A stretch of 64,000 nt of DNA from Vaginella massiliensis (GCF_900089075.1 NZ_LT593746.1:1013207-1077206), one strand, 5' to 3'; shown: positions 45,142-55,377, numbered from the stretch's first letter. A program made the numbers and translations. Notes: a model not told the origin generated them from the letters alone.

Positions 45142-46377
45142 ATGTTATACTATTTATTTGATTTTTTACACGAACAATACCAGTTGCCAGGAGCGAGAAT
45201 ATTCCAGTACACATCTTTCAGAGCGGCTTGTGCAGTGCTCATGGCAATGGTAATCAGTTTGTTCTATGGTAAAAAAATTATTTACTATTTGCGTCGCGAG
45301 CAAATGGGCGAAATTGTGCGTGACTTAGGACTCACTGGGCAAAAAGAAAAACAAGGCACTCCCACAATGGGCGGAATCATCATCATCTTGGCGATTATTA
45401 TTCCCACCTTATTGTTTGCCAAATTAGAAAATATTTACATCATTTTGTTGTTGATCTCAACGCTTTGGTTGGGAGTGATTGGCTTCATCGATGATTACAT
45501 CAAAGTCTTCAAGAAAAACAAAGAAGGACTCAAAGGAAAATTCAAAGTCTTGGGGCAAATAGGTCTTGGTGTTTTGGTCGGATTGACCTTGTATTTCAGT
45601 CCGCAGGTCACCGTAAAACAACAAGCAGTAGAACAAAAAAATACCGAAGACGTTTACCGAATTGTTCGATTTGGCGAAGAAGAAAAAAGCTTGAATACAA
45701 CAGTGCCATTCCTCAAAGGAAATGAATTCAACTATGGGGATATTCTATTCTTTATGGATGAGCAACAAAAAGAAGATTACGCTTGGGTGGTCTTGCTGAT
45801 TTTTGTATTCGCGGTCATCTTTATCATCACAGCCGTTTCGAACGGTGCAAACCTTACCGATGGTATAGATGGGTTGGCAGCTGGTACCTCTTCGATTATT
45901 GTCTTGGCGTTGACCTTGTTCGTCTTTGTATCGGGTAACATTGTTTTGGCAGATTACCTCAACATCATGTTCATCCCGAGGTCAGAAGAAGTGGTGATTT
46001 TTTGCGGTGCTTTTCTTGGGGGGCTTATCGGTTTTATGTGGTACAATACCTATCCTGCACAAGTGTTTATGGGCGATACCGGAAGCCTTACCATTGGCGG
46101 GCTCATTGCGGTTTTGGCGCTCATTGTAAGAAAAGAACTCATGTTACCTGTGTTGTGCGGGGTTTTCTTTGCCGAGAGCCTTTCGGTCATGATGCAGGTG
46201 TCGTATTTTAAATATACCAAACGAAAATATGGAGAAGGGCGCAGAATTTTTCTAATGTCGCCTTTGCATCACCATTTTCAGAAGTTGGGATATCACGAGA
46301 GTAAAATAGTGAATAGAGCAATTATAGTCGGAATTTTCTTGGCGATAATCGCTATCGTAACACTCAAGATAAGATAA
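45142..46377 (+). CDS. mraY: Phospho-N-acetylmuramoyl-pentapeptide-transferase
   Basis: Makes lipid I on the inner membrane. Ten-helix enzyme with [10 protein letters not shown], the catalytic GFIDDYIKV (D117, D118), [32 protein letters not shown] and [11 protein letters not shown]. At 411 residues it is about 50 longer than E. coli MraY. The extra part is about 153-214, a hydrophilic periplasmic loop with [20 protein letters not shown]. That insertion is, as I recall, shared by many Bacteroidetes. Its TAA overlaps the murD ATG by 1 base. Confidence 0.96.
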   Translation: MLYYLFDFLHEQYQLPGARIFQYTSFRAACAVLMAMVISLFYGKKIIYYLRREQMGEIVRDLGLTGQKEKQGTPTMGGIIIILAIIIPTLLFAKLENIYIILLLISTLWLGVIGFIDDYIKVFKKNKEGLKGKFKVLGQIGLGVLVGLTLYFSPQVTVKQQAVEQKNTEDVYRIVRFGEEEKSLNTTVPFLKGNEFNYGDILFFMDEQQKEDYAWVVLLIFVFAVIFIITAVSNGANLTDGIDGLAAGTSSIIVLALTLFVFVSGNIVLADYLNIMFIPRSEEVVIFCGAFLGGLIGFMWYNTYPAQVFMGDTGSLTIGGLIAVLALIVRKELMLPVLCGVFFAESLSVMMQVSYFKYTKRKYGEGRRIFLMSPLHHHFQKLGYHESKIVNRAIIVGIFLAIIAIVTLKIR

Positions 46378-47708
46378 TGAAAAAGTTGATTGTTTTAGGA
46401 GGAGGCGAAAGTGGAGTTGGAGCTGCAATTTTAGGAAAGAAAGAAGGTTTTGATGTTTTTCTTTCAGATAAAGGATTGCTTAAAGATCACTATAAAAACA
46501 CACTCGAAGAGCATCAGATTCCATTCGAATCCGAACAGCATACCGAAGAGCGCATTCTGAATGCAGATTTGGTGGTGAAAAGCCCTGGAATTCCAGAGAA
46601 AGCCCCTTTGATCAAAGCATTGAAACAAAAGGGTGTAGAAGTGATTTCCGAAATCGAATTTGCTTCTCGTTTTACCCAGTCCAAAATCATTGCGATTACT
46701 GGTAGCAACGGTAAAACCACGACCACCTCGCTCATGTATCATATCATGAAACAGGCAGATTTGGATGTGGGTTTGGGCGGAAATATAGGAAACAGTTTTG
46801 CTCAAATGGTGGCAGAAGATCCGCACGAGTATTATGTGTTGGAGATCAGTAGTTTTCAGTTGGATGATATCAAAAGTTTCAAACCGTATATCGCTATTTT
46901 ACTGAATATTACGCCAGATCATTTGGATCGATACGAATATGATTTTGATAAATATGCACTTTCTAAAATGAAAATTGCAGAAAATCAGACCGAAAACGAA
47001 TACTTGATTTACAATCAAGACGACGATAAAACAAACAAATTAATAGACAAATTAAAATTAAAAGCCAATAAAATATCTTTTTCTATGAGAGACGAGAACC
47101 AAAAAGGATTTGCGAACGACAATATTTTCGAAATCAAAGGGAATGAAGAGGGATTTCAAATGCCAACAAACGAATTGGGATTGATGGGAAAACATAACAT
47201 TTCCAATTCACTGGCAGCAGCAACGGCAGCGAATATATTGAAAATTAGAAAAGATGTTGTAAAACGTAGTTTAGCTGATTTCAAATCGGTAGAACACCGT
47301 TTAGAAACAGTTTTGAAAGTCGGCGGAATCGAATTCATCAACGATAGTAAAGCGACCAACATCAACGCAACGTATTTTGCATTGGAGAGCATGAAAAACC
47401 CTGTGGTATGGATTGTTGGTGGCGTAGACAAAGGAAACGATTACCAAGAATTGATGCCTTTTGTGAAAAAGAAAGTAAAAGCAATCGTGTGCTTGGGAGT
47501 AGACAACCATAAGATTGTAGAGACATTCGAAGGTGTGGTAGACCATATCATCGAAACCAATTCGATGAAAAACGCCGTGAGAGCAGCTTATATGTTGGGT
47601 AGAAAAGGCGATGCGGTATTGCTTTCGCCAGCATGCGCAAGTTTCGACTTGTTCGAGAGTTATGAAGATCGAGGAAACCAGTTCAAAAAAGAAGTAAAAG
47701 GATTATAA
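46377..47708 (+). CDS. murD: UDP-N-acetylmuramoylalanine--D-glutamate ligase
   Basis: Adds D-Glu to UDP-MurNAc-L-Ala, 443 residues. The N-terminal UMP-binding fold begins LIVLGGGESGVGAAIL. The ATP site is ITGSNGKTTTTSLMY (about 102-116), then LEISSFQLDDI, LNITPDHLDRYEYDFDKYA and, in the C-terminal domain, EHRLETVLKVGG, NDSKATNINATYFALES and LLSPACASFDLFESYEDRG. All typical. It is 4 bp before ftsW. Confidence 0.97.
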   Translation: MKKLIVLGGGESGVGAAILGKKEGFDVFLSDKGLLKDHYKNTLEEHQIPFESEQHTEERILNADLVVKSPGIPEKAPLIKALKQKGVEVISEIEFASRFTQSKIIAITGSNGKTTTTSLMYHIMKQADLDVGLGGNIGNSFAQMVAEDPHEYYVLEISSFQLDDIKSFKPYIAILLNITPDHLDRYEYDFDKYALSKMKIAENQTENEYLIYNQDDDKTNKLIDKLKLKANKISFSMRDENQKGFANDNIFEIKGNEEGFQMPTNELGLMGKHNISNSLAAATAANILKIRKDVVKRSLADFKSVEHRLETVLKVGGIEFINDSKATNINATYFALESMKNPVVWIVGGVDKGNDYQELMPFVKKKVKAIVCLGVDNHKIVETFEGVVDHIIETNSMKNAVRAAYMLGRKGDAVLLSPACASFDLFESYEDRGNQFKKEVKGL

Positions 47709-47712
47709 AATC

Positions 47713-48912
47713 ATGTCGAATCTTATCCAAAAATACCTAAAAGGAGATAAGTCATTGTGGGCATTTATCATATTGCTCGCCTTGTTCTCGTTCTTGCCTG
47801 TATATTCGGCAAGTTCCAATCTGGTATATACGGTAGGATCTGGAACTGTAGCAACGCACATCATCAAACATGCTGCCTTTCTTATCGGAGGCTTGTTGAT
47901 TATTTTTACCATACAACGTGCAGATTATCGTTGGTTTGGATTGTTTGCACTTGCGGCAGTAATTATGTTGTCGATTGTGCTGTTGATTACCAATCTCACC
48001 GGGTCGCAAATCGACGGGGCAAATGCTGCTCGTTGGTTAACGATTCCCGGGTTAGGCGTCGGAATTCAGCCATCGATGTTGGCATCGCAAGCATTGCTCA
48101 TTTATATTGCACGCTATCTGACCAAAACACGCGCAAAAGACCTCAAACTGAATGAGACCATCATCCCGTTGTTTATTCCAATTGTGGTCGTGGTAGGACT
48201 TATTTTACCTTCCAACGGTTCTACGGCAATCATGTTGGTATTTATGTGCGTAGTGTTGTTGTTCATTGGCGGATTTCCAGTAAAATATCTACTCATTATC
48301 GGAGTGGTAGGTATAGGACTTATCGGTACGTTTGTGTATGTTGCGTATCATTTCCCAGATTTGATTCCCAATTCGCGTGTTCATACTTGGATTTCACGTA
48401 TTACCAAATTTGCCAACGACGATGGAGTCGAGGGCTATCAAGTGTTGCGTGCCAAAGCAGCGATCGCAAGAGGCCTCAACGACATGACAGGACCAGGAAA
48501 AAGTGTTTTCAAACAAACCTTGCCCCAGTCTTCTTCCGATTTTATTTTTGCCATCATTGTAGAAGAATACGGCGTGTTCGGTGCCTTGTTTTTGATCGGA
48601 ATTTTCGTGCTGATTTTAATTAGAATTTGCATCATAGGCTCAAAAATTCATACCATATTCGGAACCTTGTTGGTATTTGCCGTAGGCATGCCCATCATCA
48701 TACAAGCCTTCGTTAATATGGCGGTGGCAGTCAATCTTTTTCCAGTAACTGGTCAGCCTTTACCTCTGATAAGTTACGGAGGAACATCCTTGTGGATGAC
48801 CTGCATATCGTTTGGGATAATTTTGAGCGTAAGTACCAAAATCAAGTCGAAAGAAGAAATAGAACAAGAGAAAAAATTAGTAAGTGATGAGGTCATTGAA
48901 GACATCGCCTAA
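47713..48912 (+). CDS. ftsW: Septal peptidoglycan glycosyltransferase FtsW (SEDS family)
   Basis: SEDS polymerase that works with FtsI at the division site, 399 residues and about ten helices. Family text seen: LVYTVGSG, TGSQIDGANAARWLTIPGLG, GFPVKYLLIIGVVG, ARGLNDMTGPGKSVFKQTLP-like loop, SDFIFAIIVEEYGVFGALF and the end AVNLFPVTGQPLPLISYGGT. It could be RodA by fold, but its place between murD and murG fits FtsW. The 3' end overlaps murG by about 26 bp. Confidence 0.94.
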   Translation: MSNLIQKYLKGDKSLWAFIILLALFSFLPVYSASSNLVYTVGSGTVATHIIKHAAFLIGGLLIIFTIQRADYRWFGLFALAAVIMLSIVLLITNLTGSQIDGANAARWLTIPGLGVGIQPSMLASQALLIYIARYLTKTRAKDLKLNETIIPLFIPIVVVVGLILPSNGSTAIMLVFMCVVLLFIGGFPVKYLLIIGVVGIGLIGTFVYVAYHFPDLIPNSRVHTWISRITKFANDDGVEGYQVLRAKAAIARGLNDMTGPGKSVFKQTLPQSSSDFIFAIIVEEYGVFGALFLIGIFVLILIRICIIGSKIHTIFGTLLVFAVGMPIIIQAFVNMAVAVNLFPVTGQPLPLISYGGTSLWMTCISFGIILSVSTKIKSKEEIEQEKKLVSDEVIEDIA

Positions 48913-49993
48913 AATATTAATCAGTGGCGGCGGAACAGGTGGGCATATCTATCCAGCAATTGCCATTGCAGACGAGATCAAAAGACGTTTGCCAGAGGCA
49001 GATATCTTGTTTGTTGGTGCTGATGGTCGAATGGAGATGGAGAAAGTACCCAAGGTCGGCTATGCGATCAAAGGTTTGCCAATCGCAGGTTTCGATCGTT
49101 CGGATATGAAAGCCAACCTCAAGTTTCCGTTCAAATTGATTCGTTCACTTGCTTTGGCAAAGAAAATTTATAAAGAATTTCAACCAGATATTGCGGTTGG
49201 TACAGGAGGATACGCATCGGGACCGATGTTGTGGATAGCTGGAAAGAATCGCGTTCCTTATGTTTTACAAGAGCAGAATTCATTTCCTGGGGTAACCAAT
49301 AAGATTTTGATGAAAAAGGCTTCGGCGATTTGCACGGCTTATAGCGAAGCGTCGCAATTTCCAGCAGAAAAAGTTCATCACACTGGCAATCCAATTCGAG
49401 TAGATTTGTTCGAGGAGTTACCTTCAAAAGCGGTTGCTATTGAGCAATTCAACTTAGATCCGACCAAACCCACAATCCTCAGCGTTGGCGGAAGTCAGGG
49501 TTCGCGAATGATCAACAATTCTTGGTTAGAAAAAATAGAAGAGTTTGCCGCTTCGGGCGTGCAGTTGATTTGGCAGACAGGGAAGTTGGATTATCAGAAA
49601 ATAAAAGAAAAATTGGGTGATCGTTATCCCATGATCCATCTCACCGAATTTATTTACAATATGCAAGACGCCTATGCAGCCGCAGATATCATTGTTTCGC
49701 GAGCAGGCGCCATGGCAATTTCTGAATTAGAGATGATCGGTAAGGCCGTGATTTTGGTTCCTTTGCCTACAGCGGCAGAAGATCATCAGACCAAAAATGC
49801 TTTGGCATTGGTGAAAGAAAATGCTGCGGTCATGGTAAAAGACGAGCTTGCTAAAGAAAATTTGGTGAAAGAAGCTGTTGCGTTGGCAAAAGACCGCTCG
49901 AAACAACAGCTCTTGGGAACAAATATTTCTAAATTGGCAAAACCCAATGCAACTAAAGAGATTGTAGATATTATTTTGGGATTGATAAAATAG
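48887..49993 (+). CDS. murG: UDP-GlcNAc--undecaprenyl-pyrophosphoryl-MurNAc-pentapeptide GlcNAc transferase
   Basis: Turns lipid I into lipid II at the inner face of the membrane. The N-terminal motif is ILISGGGTGGHIYPAIAIA, followed by VGTGGYASGPMLW, LQEQNSFPGVTNKIL, the C-terminal SVGGSQGSRMIN and SRAGAMAISELEMIGKAVILVPLPTAAEDHQ. All are MurG signatures. Two start codons stand in tandem, GTG at 48884 and ATG at 48887; the ATG gives 368 residues and is chosen. It overlaps ftsW. Confidence 0.96.
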   Translation: MRSLKTSPKILISGGGTGGHIYPAIAIADEIKRRLPEADILFVGADGRMEMEKVPKVGYAIKGLPIAGFDRSDMKANLKFPFKLIRSLALAKKIYKEFQPDIAVGTGGYASGPMLWIAGKNRVPYVLQEQNSFPGVTNKILMKKASAICTAYSEASQFPAEKVHHTGNPIRVDLFEELPSKAVAIEQFNLDPTKPTILSVGGSQGSRMINNSWLEKIEEFAASGVQLIWQTGKLDYQKIKEKLGDRYPMIHLTEFIYNMQDAYAAADIIVSRAGAMAISELEMIGKAVILVPLPTAAEDHQTKNALALVKENAAVMVKDELAKENLVKEAVALAKDRSKQQLLGTNISKLAKPNATKEIVDIILGLIK

Positions 49994-49995
49994 AC

Positions 49996-51336
49996 ATGAA
50001 CGTTTTAGATTATACATATTATTATTTCATTGGTGCTGGCGGAATTGGAATGAGTGCTTTGGAGCGTTATTTCAAATCGCTTGGCAAAAACGTGTTGGGC
50101 TACGATAGAACTCCAACCGAATTGACTGATGAATTGATAACGGAAGGAATCGAAATCCATTTCGAAGATCGAATCGATTTGATTCCCAAAGAATTGTATA
50201 AAGAAAATACCTTGGTAATTTTCACGCCAGCAGTTCCAAATGACCATGCAGAGCTGAATCATTTTATAAATCATGGTTACAAAGTAATGAAACGTTCTGA
50301 AGTACTGGGCGAGATTACCAAACATACCTACAGTATTGGGGTTGCCGGGACTCATGGTAAGACGACAACTTCGTCTATTTTGGGGCATGTGTTGAAGTTT
50401 GCAAACCTGAAAAGCACAGCTTTTCTCGGTGGAATTTGCGAAAATTATCATTCCAACATCATCCTCAATGGTGGGGAGATTACCGTTGCAGAAGCCGATG
50501 AATTCGACCGTTCTTTTTTGCGTTTGTCACCAAAATTGGCGATCATCACTTCGGTAGATGCAGACCATTTGGATGTGTATGGCGAACGGGACGAAGTCGT
50601 AAAATCGTTTCATGAATTTGCCAATATTGTATCAGAAAAACTATTCGTTCGCAAAGGCTTAGATTTTCCAGATGCAATTACCTACGGGGTAGACGAAGAG
50701 GCAGATTACGCCGCTTTCAACGTGCGTATAGAAGACGGTCATTATATGTTCGATGTGAAAACGCCTACGGCAACCATCAACAACGTGGGGATTTTGTTAC
50801 CAGGTCGGCACAACATGGAAAATGCACTTGCAGCGTTGGCGGTGGCAGATTATATGGGCGTAGAAGCCGAGACGATTGTAGCAGCCTTAGCCGAATTTAA
50901 AGGAGTGAGAAGACGTTTCAACCGTTTCGAGTCGAATGGTAAAATCTACATCGACGATTATGCTCATCATCCTAGCGAATTAGACGCGGTGATTGGTTCG
51001 GTAAGAGAGCTGTATCCTACCAAAAAATTATTGGTTGTTTTTCAGCCGCATTTGTTTACCCGAACAAGAGATTTTGCAGATGAATTTGCAAAGAGTTTGG
51101 CAAAAGTAGATGAGTTGATTTTGATGGATATTTATCCCGCAAGAGAGCTGCCAATTGCTGGCATAACATCTGATTGGTTGCTCGAGAAAATTGAACTGGA
51201 TCGAAAGGAAGTAGCTTCGCTGTCGACCACGCTCGACGCAATAAAAACAAAAGATTTCGACGTGTTGTTGACGGTTGGGGCAGGTAATATCGATACGTTG
51301 GTAAAACCCATAAAAAAATGGTTGGATGAAAACTAA
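49996..51336 (+). CDS. murC: UDP-N-acetylmuramate--L-alanine ligase
   Basis: Adds L-Ala to UDP-MurNAc, 446 residues. Motifs: FIGAGGIGMSALERYF (about 11-26), the ATP site VAGTHGKTTTSSILG (about 115-129), VAEADEFDRSFLRL, TSVDADHLDVYG, and in the C-terminal part GVRRRFNRFE, YIDDYAHHPSE and FQPHLFTRTRDF. Typical of MurC. It is 2 bp after murG and overlaps ftsQ by 11 bp. Confidence 0.97.
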   Translation: MNVLDYTYYYFIGAGGIGMSALERYFKSLGKNVLGYDRTPTELTDELITEGIEIHFEDRIDLIPKELYKENTLVIFTPAVPNDHAELNHFINHGYKVMKRSEVLGEITKHTYSIGVAGTHGKTTTSSILGHVLKFANLKSTAFLGGICENYHSNIILNGGEITVAEADEFDRSFLRLSPKLAIITSVDADHLDVYGERDEVVKSFHEFANIVSEKLFVRKGLDFPDAITYGVDEEADYAAFNVRIEDGHYMFDVKTPTATINNVGILLPGRHNMENALAALAVADYMGVEAETIVAALAEFKGVRRRFNRFESNGKIYIDDYAHHPSELDAVIGSVRELYPTKKLLVVFQPHLFTRTRDFADEFAKSLAKVDELILMDIYPARELPIAGITSDWLLEKIELDRKEVASLSTTLDAIKTKDFDVLLTVGAGNIDTLVKPIKKWLDEN

Positions 51337-52063
51337 ACTGAAAGTACTCAAAGCATTTTTAGGACTAATACTTTTAGGCGTATTGGTTGGTTTTTCGGTA
51401 CAACGAAATGCGTGTCGCAAAGTGAAATCGTTTCATATCAATATCGCGCATCAAAACAATAATTATTTTCTAAACGATAGCGTGGTAAAAGATATTTTAG
51501 ACGATCCAAAACAACCAATTTTGAAAACACCTATTGGCAATTTGGACCTGTACAAATTGGAAAAAAAAATCAATGCAAGTCCGTACATCAATTCGGCACA
51601 ATTGAGCAAAGATGTGTACGGGAATCTCAATTTGGAGATCGAACAAAAAGAACCCATTGCTCGTGTAAACACAGCGCGAGACGAATTTTACATCACGAGA
51701 GACGGAAACCGCATGCCGCTTTCTGCCGTGTATTCCGCTCCAGTAATGATGATTGCAGGAGATGTGAAAGAAAACGAGTACCAAGGTTTGAGCGATTTGG
51801 TGCAGTTCATCAATGCGGATAACTTGTTGAAAAATCATATCATCGCTATACAAAAAGTTGGGCAAAGATCATTTAATTTAATCGTCAATAAAGGAGACTA
51901 TATTATTGAGCTTGGCACACTTAACAACTTTGATGTAAAATTGAAAAATTTGAAACTTTTTTATACCCAATTTCTCAATTTAGAAGAATTGAAAATTTAT
52001 AAAAAAATAAGCATAAAATTTGTAAATCAAGTCGTGGCAACCAAAATAAACGAAAATGAATAA
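51326..52063 (+). CDS. ftsQ: Cell division protein FtsQ
   Basis: A 245-residue single-pass protein: short cytoplasmic N-terminus, a helix at about 10-25 and a periplasmic part with the POTRA-like IGNLDLYKLEKKINASPYIN and beta domain (INLEIEQKEP-like NLEIEQKEPIARV). FtsQ scaffolds FtsB and FtsL in the divisome. Conservation is weak; the fold-level motifs and the position between murC and ftsA support the call. It overlaps murC by 11 bp and ftsA by 8 bp. Confidence 0.9.
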   Translation: MKTKLKVLKAFLGLILLGVLVGFSVQRNACRKVKSFHINIAHQNNNYFLNDSVVKDILDDPKQPILKTPIGNLDLYKLEKKINASPYINSAQLSKDVYGNLNLEIEQKEPIARVNTARDEFYITRDGNRMPLSAVYSAPVMMIAGDVKENEYQGLSDLVQFINADNLLKNHIIAIQKVGQRSFNLIVNKGDYIIELGTLNNFDVKLKNLKLFYTQFLNLEELKIYKKISIKFVNQVVATKINENE

Positions 52064-53483
52064 TAATAAAATCGCAGTAGGTTTAGACATCGGTACAACA
52101 AAAATTGTAGCACTTGTCGGGAAGAAAAACGAAAACGGAAAAATTGAAATTCTAGGTTACGGTCAAGCACCAAGTTTGGGCGTACATAGAGGTGTGGTGA
52201 ACAACATTACACAAACCATCAATTCGATCAAAGAAGCTATTTCTGAAGCAGAAGCGTCTTCTGGTGTGAAAATAGATGAAGTAACAGTGGGTATTGCAGG
52301 GCAACACATACGATCTTTGCAACATAGTGATTACATCACAAGACCAAACTCAGAAGAAGTCATCGATGAAGAAGATCTGCGTTTGTTGACCAATCAAGTT
52401 TACAAATTGGTGATGCTGCCGGGTGAAGAAATTATTCATGTATTACCGCAAGAGTTCAAAGTCGATAACGAAGGCGAAATTAAAGAGCCAATCGGAATGT
52501 ATGGAAGTCGTTTAGAGGCAAACTTTCATGTCGTAGTAGGGCAAGTCGCATCTATTCGCAATATTGCTCGTTGTGTAAAAAGCGCTGGACTCAAATTGGC
52601 AGGGATTACACTAGAACCATTGGCGTCTGCAAATGCCGCGCTTAGTATAGAAGAAAAAGAAGCCGGAGTTGCTTTGGTTGACATCGGTGGTGGTACAACC
52701 GACATTGCGATTTTCAAAGACAACACCATTCATCATACTTCTGTCATTCCGTTCGGGGGAAATGTCATCACAGAAGACATCAAAGTAGGATGTTCGATTA
52801 TTGGTCGTCAAGCACAATTGCTGAAAGAAAAATACGGCTCTGCTTGGCCAGGCGAAAACAAAGAGACCGAAATTGTTTCGATTCCAGGTCTGAAAGGTCA
52901 TGCAGCCAAAGAGATTTCGCTCAAACGTCTCTCACAGATTATTCATGCACGAGTGCAAGAAATTTTCGAGCAAGTGTATCTCGAGATGAAAAATTATGGA
53001 TGCGAAGATCAACACAAAAAACTTATCGCAGGTATAGTCCTCACAGGTGGCGGATCGAAATTAAAACATATTCGTCAACTCACCGAGTATATTACAGGTA
53101 TGGACGTGCGTATTGGTTTTTCTAATGAGCATATCGTAGGGGCAAAAGCAGAAGAATTATCTGGTCCAGAATTTGCCACTGTAGTCGGATTGCTAATGCA
53201 AGGGATAGACGTGTTGGAAAATCGTTTGATAAAAGAGCTTTACGAAAATCCAGTACGCGAAAATATTTTTGGCGATATGGAAGGTGCAACTGCTGTTGCG
53301 ACCACAACTGTGCAACAAGAGGAAGCAAAAGAAGAAGTCATAAATGCAGAAAACAAACGAGACGAGTTATTGGATGCTGAGCTTGGAGAGAAAGTAAAAT
53401 CGGATAAACAGAAACCAAAAAAACCGAGTATTTTCTCTAAATGGACAGATAAATTCATCCAAATGATCAACGAAACCGAATAA
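52056..53483 (+). CDS. ftsA: Cell division protein FtsA
   Basis: Actin-like ATPase that anchors FtsZ filaments to the membrane, 475 residues. Phosphate 1 motif VGLDIGTTKIVALVG (8-22), the SHS2/1C domain (about 85-160), phosphate 2 ALVDIGGGTTDIAIF and adenosine motif GIVLTGGGSKLKHIRQL are visible. A charged, low-complexity linker (about 405-455) leads to a C-terminal amphipathic helix with FSKWTDKFIQMINE that would bind the membrane. It is 36 bp before ftsZ. Confidence 0.96.
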   Translation: MNNNKIAVGLDIGTTKIVALVGKKNENGKIEILGYGQAPSLGVHRGVVNNITQTINSIKEAISEAEASSGVKIDEVTVGIAGQHIRSLQHSDYITRPNSEEVIDEEDLRLLTNQVYKLVMLPGEEIIHVLPQEFKVDNEGEIKEPIGMYGSRLEANFHVVVGQVASIRNIARCVKSAGLKLAGITLEPLASANAALSIEEKEAGVALVDIGGGTTDIAIFKDNTIHHTSVIPFGGNVITEDIKVGCSIIGRQAQLLKEKYGSAWPGENKETEIVSIPGLKGHAAKEISLKRLSQIIHARVQEIFEQVYLEMKNYGCEDQHKKLIAGIVLTGGGSKLKHIRQLTEYITGMDVRIGFSNEHIVGAKAEELSGPEFATVVGLLMQGIDVLENRLIKELYENPVRENIFGDMEGATAVATTTVQQEEAKEEVINAENKRDELLDAELGEKVKSDKQKPKKPSIFSKWTDKFIQMINETE

Positions 53484-53519
53484 TAGCAATAGCATAAAGA
53501 GAATTAAAAAAGAATTAAT

Positions 53520-55316
53520 ATGAGCGATTTATCAGAAGGATTTATAGAATTCAACTTACAAAAACATAATTCCAACAGCATCAAAGTGATCGGTGTTGGA
53601 GGAGGCGGAAGCAATGCCGTAAATTACATGTTCTCGCAAGGGATTACAGGGGTCGACTTTGTGATCTGTAATACCGATGCTCAAGCATTACAAAACAGTT
53701 CAATTCCTTCTCGCGTGCAATTGGGTGAGGCCATTACCGAAGGTTTGGGAGCAGGAGCAAACCCCGAAGTTGGGGAGCAAGCAGCTTTAGAAAGTATAGA
53801 GCAAATAAAAGCCGTGCTAGGCGACAATACCAAGATGGTTTTCATCACCGCAGGTATGGGAGGTGGTACCGGTACAGGAGCAGCACCAGTAATTGCCGGT
53901 GTAGCCAAAGATTTGGGTATCTTAACTGTGGGAATAGTGACAGCTCCATTTTATTTCGAAGGCAAAATGAGGTTAGAACAAGCCGAAAAAGGAATCGAAA
54001 AACTACGCAGCAATGTAGATTCGCTTATCGTTATCAATAATGATAAATTGCGCGAATTGTACGGAAACTTAGGATTCAAAAGCGGATTTGCAAAAGCAGA
54101 CGAAGTCTTGGCAACTGCAGCCAAAGGTATTGCAGAGGTAATTACACAACATTACACCATGAACATCGATTTGCGCGATGCTAAAACCGTGCTAGCAAAT
54201 AGCGGAACAGCAATTATGGGTTCTGCCAAAGCAAGAGGCGAAAACAAAGCAAAAGAAGCAATTGTCGCTGCATTAGATTCGCCATTGTTGAACAACAACA
54301 AAATTACAGGGGCGAAAAACGTCTTGTTGCTCTTGTTGTCTGGTGATAATGAATTGACGATGGATGAAATAGGAGTAATCAACGATTATATCCAACAAGA
54401 AGCAGGTCATAGTGCCAACATCATCATGGGTATAGGCGAAGATCCAAATCTTGGCGAAGAAATCTTGATTACTGTGGTGGCAACAGGTTTCCCAATGGAA
54501 GATCAGATTTATACTGGTAAAGAAGAAGAAAAAATCATTCATGCCTTGGAAGATGAGCAACCGATTACCAAAAAATTATCGATCGAAGAGCCGTTGACGC
54601 CTAAAGTAAATCCGATCAATTTCGAATTCAATTTTAGTAAAAAATCTAATGAATCTTTGTCAGACGACTACGAATCCGATCACAATGCACCTAAAAATGA
54701 ATTGAGAAATGAGCCAACAGAGGTAAAAAAATATGTTTTAGAAGATGATGAACTTTCTTACGAAAGACCACAACCAAAATCATCTGTAGACGAGTACGAG
54801 CCACGTTTGAAGTCTGAATATTCAGCAGAAAAACCAACTCAAAATCCTTCTGCGCAGCCGTTTCAAGATACGAAAGGTTCGTCAAACTACAATCAGCCAG
54901 AGAATTCGTTTCAAAGCTATCAAGAGCCAGTAAAAGAAGAAAAACCAAATACCGTGATTTTTTCTTTAGACCAAGAGAAAACACAGCCTTATTCACCGTT
55001 TTCAGAAACACAACAAACGATGACGGCGGTAGAAAAGCTGAGAGAAGAGTCGGTTTCGAATACCGATTTTCACAAGCCAATTTCAGAAACTTTGAATTCG
55101 ACCATAGAAGAAAGACGTAATCGTCTGAAACAATTCAATTTCAAATTCAAAAACACCTTAAACAGCGCTCAGGTTGATGAGTACGAAAATGTACCAGCAT
55201 ACAAAAGACAAGGATTGAATTTGTCTGAACGTGAAGAAAATAGACCTTCTGATTTTGTTGTTGGAACAGATTCGAAAATCAAACCAAACAATTTTTTACA
55301 CGATAATGTAGATTAA
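53520..55316 (+). CDS. ftsZ: Cell division protein FtsZ
   Basis: Tubulin-like GTPase that forms the Z-ring. The GTPase core (about 15-325) has VGGGGSNAVNYM, the tubulin signature GGGTGTGAAPVIAG near 113 and the T7 loop NIDLRD near 214. At 598 residues it is far longer than E. coli FtsZ (383). The excess is a disordered, charged linker rich in Glu, Lys, Ser, Pro and Asn (about 350-540). A conserved-looking segment VPAYKRQGLNL near 557 resembles the C-terminal peptide of flavobacterial FtsZ, which is not at the extreme end but 40 residues before it. Last gene of the cluster, followed by a terminator. Confidence 0.96.
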   Translation: MSDLSEGFIEFNLQKHNSNSIKVIGVGGGGSNAVNYMFSQGITGVDFVICNTDAQALQNSSIPSRVQLGEAITEGLGAGANPEVGEQAALESIEQIKAVLGDNTKMVFITAGMGGGTGTGAAPVIAGVAKDLGILTVGIVTAPFYFEGKMRLEQAEKGIEKLRSNVDSLIVINNDKLRELYGNLGFKSGFAKADEVLATAAKGIAEVITQHYTMNIDLRDAKTVLANSGTAIMGSAKARGENKAKEAIVAALDSPLLNNNKITGAKNVLLLLLSGDNELTMDEIGVINDYIQQEAGHSANIIMGIGEDPNLGEEILITVVATGFPMEDQIYTGKEEEKIIHALEDEQPITKKLSIEEPLTPKVNPINFEFNFSKKSNESLSDDYESDHNAPKNELRNEPTEVKKYVLEDDELSYERPQPKSSVDEYEPRLKSEYSAEKPTQNPSAQPFQDTKGSSNYNQPENSFQSYQEPVKEEKPNTVIFSLDQEKTQPYSPFSETQQTMTAVEKLREESVSNTDFHKPISETLNSTIEERRNRLKQFNFKFKNTLNSAQVDEYENVPAYKRQGLNLSEREENRPSDFVVGTDSKIKPNNFLHDNVD

Positions 55317-55348
55317 TCGCTATATTATATTCTTATTAATTCAAAAAG

Positions 55349-55377
55349 AAGCCCTGTCGATCCGAGAGGGCTTTTTT
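55349..55377 (+). terminator. Terminator of the dcw cluster
   Basis: A 7-bp stem AAGCCCT with AGGGCTT, an 11-base loop and six T residues, 32 bp after the ftsZ stop. Confidence 0.82.

Noticed and set aside
48884-48886. GTG start of murG at 48884
   Set aside because: An ATG follows directly at 48887; the choice changes one residue only.
45140-55316. Missing murF, ddl and murB in the dcw cluster as a sign of gene loss
   Set aside because: Bacteroidota dcw clusters commonly lack these genes here; they are expected elsewhere in the genome.
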